From the NCBI RefSeq assembly GCF_036898095.1, contig NC_090726.1, positions 44,706,981 to 44,770,980 on the forward strand: 64,000 bases of DNA. Direction: 5' to 3'. The translations under genes were made by a program, and so were the position numbers. Shown piece by piece: positions 62,005 through 64,000 of this stretch. Source of the stretch: Palaemon carinicauda. Lineage: Eukaryota; Arthropoda; Malacostraca; Decapoda; Palaemonidae. Position 1 is the first letter of the stretch, and each line of letters starts with the position of its first letter. Below the pieces are notes generated by a model. It ran no database searches. It saw nothing but the letters and a program-made list of their open reading frames with translations, and was not told the DNA's origin.

Positions 62005-63420
62005 TACAACTGAAGCGAGAAATATTTAGCAAAAGGTAAGGAGGTGTATGTTGCGTTTATGGATCTGGAGAAAGCATATGATAGAGTTGATAGGGAAGCA
62101 ATGTGGAATGTGATGAAGTTATATGGAGTTGGTGGAAGGTTGTTGCAAGCAGTGAAAAGTTTCTACAAAGGTAGTAAAGCATGTGTTAGAATAGGAAATG
62201 AAGTGAGCGATTGGTTTCCGGTGAGAGTGGGGCTGAGACAGGGATGTGTGATGTCGCCGTGGTTGTTTAACTTGTATGTTGATGGAGTGGTGAGAGAGGT
62301 GAATGCTCGAGTGCTTGGACGAGGATTAAAACTGGTAGGCGAGAATGATCATGAATGGGAGGTAAATCAGTTGTTGTTTGCGGATGATACGGTACTGGTA
62401 GCAGACACAGAAGAGAAGCTTGACCGACTAGTGACAGAATTTGGAAGGGTGTGTGAGAGAAGGAAGTTGAGAGTTAATGTGGGTAAGAGTAAGGTTATGA
62501 GATGTACGAGAAGTGAAGGTGGTGCAAGGTTGAATGTCATGTTGAATGGAGAGTTACTGGAGGAGGTGGATCAGTTTAAGTACTTGGGGTCTGTTGTTGC
62601 AGCAAATGGTGGAGTGGAAGCAGATGTACGTCAGAGAGTCAATGAAGGTTGCAAAGTGTTGGGGGCAGTTAAGGGAGTAGTAAAAAATAGAGGGTTGGGC
62701 ATGAATGTAAAGAGAGTTCTATATGAGAAAGTGATTGTACCAACTGTGATGTATGGATCGGAGTTGTGGGGAATGAAAGTGATGGAGAGACAGAAATTGA
62801 ATGTGTTTGAGATGAAGTGTCTAAGGAGTATGGCTGGTGTATCTCGAGTTGATAGGGTTAGGAACGAAGTGGTGAGGGAGAGAACGGGTGTAAGAAATGA
62901 GTTAGCGGCTAGAGTGGATATGAATGTGTTGAGGTGGTTTGGCCATGTTGAGAGAATGGAAAATGGCTGTCTGCTAAAGAAGGTGATGAATGCAAGAGTT
63001 GATGGGAGAAGTACAAGAGGAAGGCCAAGGTTTGGGTGGATGGATGGTGTGAAGAAAGCTCTGGGTGATAGGAGGATAGATGTGAGAGAGGCAAGAGAGC
63101 GTGCTAGAAATAGGAATGAATGGCGAGCGATTGTGACGCAGTTCCGGTAGGCCCTGCTGCTTCCTCCGGTGCCTTAGATGACCGCGGAGGTAGCAGCAGT
63201 AGGGGACTCAGCAGTATGAAGCTTCATCTGTGGTGGAAATGTGGGAGGTTGGGCTGTGGCACCCTAGCAGTACCAGCTGAACTCGGCTGAGTCCCTTGTT
63301 AGGCTGGAGGAACGTAGAGAGTAGAGGTCCCCTTTTTTGTTTTTGTTTCTTGTTGATGTCGGCTACCCCCCAAAATTGGGGGAAGTGCCTTTGGTATATG
63401 TATGTATGTACAACTGAAGC
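62005..63420 (+). mobile_element. 5'-truncated LINE with 12-bp target-site duplication
   Basis: The insertion 62017-63408 is flanked by tacaactgaagc at 62005-62016 and 63409-63420. It begins within the RT domain, runs to the stop, then a ~260-base 3' UTR (gatgtcggctacccccc, aaaattgggggaagtgcctt) and a TATG tail. The open frame and exact duplication point to a recent insertion about 2 kb upstream of AGPS, antisense to it. Confidence 0.88.
62044..63150 (+). CDS. LINE reverse transcriptase, C-terminal ~368 codons, frame intact
   Basis: Partial polyprotein of a non-LTR retrotransposon, which copies its RNA into the genome at a nicked site. Motifs in order: VAFMDLEKAYDRVDRE (first catalytic Asp), VGLRQGCVMSPWLFNLYVDG, LLFADDTVLVADT (FADD catalytic box), LRVNVGKSKVM and KYLGSVV (thumb). 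The C-terminal tail is typical of RTE-like and related LINEs in invertebrates: YGSELWGMK, LRWFGHVERM and RGRPRFGWMDGVKKAL. The frame is open back to the insertion point at 62017, and no native start exists, so it is a truncated copy with no endonuclease domain. Confidence 0.85.
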   Translation: MYVAFMDLEKAYDRVDREAMWNVMKLYGVGGRLLQAVKSFYKGSKACVRIGNEVSDWFPVRVGLRQGCVMSPWLFNLYVDGVVREVNARVLGRGLKLVGENDHEWEVNQLLFADDTVLVADTEEKLDRLVTEFGRVCERRKLRVNVGKSKVMRCTRSEGGARLNVMLNGELLEEVDQFKYLGSVVAANGGVEADVRQRVNEGCKVLGAVKGVVKNRGLGMNVKRVLYEKVIVPTVMYGSELWGMKVMERQKLNVFEMKCLRSMAGVSRVDRVRNEVVRERTGVRNELAARVDMNVLRWFGHVERMENGCLLKKVMNARVDGRSTRGRPRFGWMDGVKKALGDRRIDVREARERARNRNEWRAIVTQFR

Positions 63421-63654
63421 AACCTTATCAGTATCACTCTCGGTCCTTTGCTTCTTCCTACTCAAAGAAAGTTATACACGTCACAACTTCTGGTTTTTTA
63501 GAAGATAAAGTTCCTGTTGATAAAAGATACAGACTTCTTTTTAAAGACATGTCTGTAGCACACTCTTGACATCTTTTGAAAGAATGCGAAGTGTTTTTTC
63601 GTTGTCTTTACTAGATTGTTGCAGCATTACCAAACTGTGTTGCTCAGGCTACAA

Positions 63655-64000
63655 CTGTATCAATATCAATCATTGTTTTCTAGTCTTGGGTAGTGCCATA
63701 GCCTCTGTACCATGGCCTTCCACTGTTTTAAGGTAGAGGTCTCTTGCTTGAGGGTACACTAGGGCACACTATTCTATCTTGTGTCTCTTCCTGTATTGTT
63801 TTGAGTTTTTATAGTTTATATATGCTTTTCCAACTATGGTTATAGCTTAGCTTGTAATAATATGTTTTACTATTGTTACTCTTATATTTCATTCGAACTG
63901 TTCCTTACTTCTCTTGTAGTTTATTTATTTCCTTAGTTTCTTTCCTCACTGGGTTAGTTTTCCCTGTTGAGCCTTGAGCTTATAGGATCTTGCTTTTTCA
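63655..64000 (+). repeat. Family S repeat, copy 7 (runs off the window)
   Basis: 5' block tcttgggtagtgccatagcc and ctctgtaccatggccttcca as in copy 2. An out-of-order 3' piece (ttttccaactatggttatag, cttagcttgtaataatatg) lies at 63823-63862, before the middle section, suggesting two overlapping copies. Confidence 0.55.

Overview
The window is nuclear DNA from an animal and most likely from a decapod crustacean. It is AT-rich, its genes are split by kilobase introns with GT-AG borders, it carries long AT, AG and CATA microsatellites, and it holds several DIRS-type tyrosine-recombinase retrotransposons, a group known to be common in decapods. The exact species is not determined, and a caridean or related shrimp is only a guess from the look of the dispersed repeats.

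Two host genes are present, both on the minus strand. SRP9, the 9 kDa subunit of the signal recognition particle, is represented by coding exon 1 (14062-14133) and exon 2 (1936-2004); its last exon should lie beyond the left edge. AGPS, peroxisomal alkylglycerone-phosphate synthase (ether-lipid and plasmalogen synthesis), is complete: 13 coding exons from 60082 down to 30678 join in phase into a 653-residue protein with a PTS2 signal, an FAD-binding segment and the conserved Tyr and His-His-His active-site regions.

Nearly everything else is repeat. Three almost full-length DIRS-like elements lie on the minus strand: A (3846-11671, in SRP9 intron 1), B (16439-23045, between the genes) and C (43411-50095, in AGPS intron 5). 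Two terminal fragments of a fourth family lie at 1290-1750 and 58020-59270. Each full element has inverted terminal repeats and, next to the 3' one, an internal complementary region that reads as a copy of the joined element ends. This lets the element borders be set from the sequence alone. A keeps recognisable Gag, RT, RNase H and YR regions but is broken by frameshifts and a foreign 146-bp insert. B and C have both lost the RT palm core.

Other repeats are eight copies of a ~300-bp TTAA-flanked MITE (piggyBac-like ends), four copies of a ~195-bp near-perfect hairpin element flanked by TA, four insertions of one LINE family (62017-63408 and three 3'-end pieces, each with a target-site duplication), one further LINE insertion with a 17-bp target-site duplication (53264-53816), seven copies of a repeat ending in (TAA)n, and smaller MITE-like units and minisatellites. 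The intergenic stretch (14134-30677) and the region upstream of AGPS (60083-64000) hold no recognisable host coding exon.
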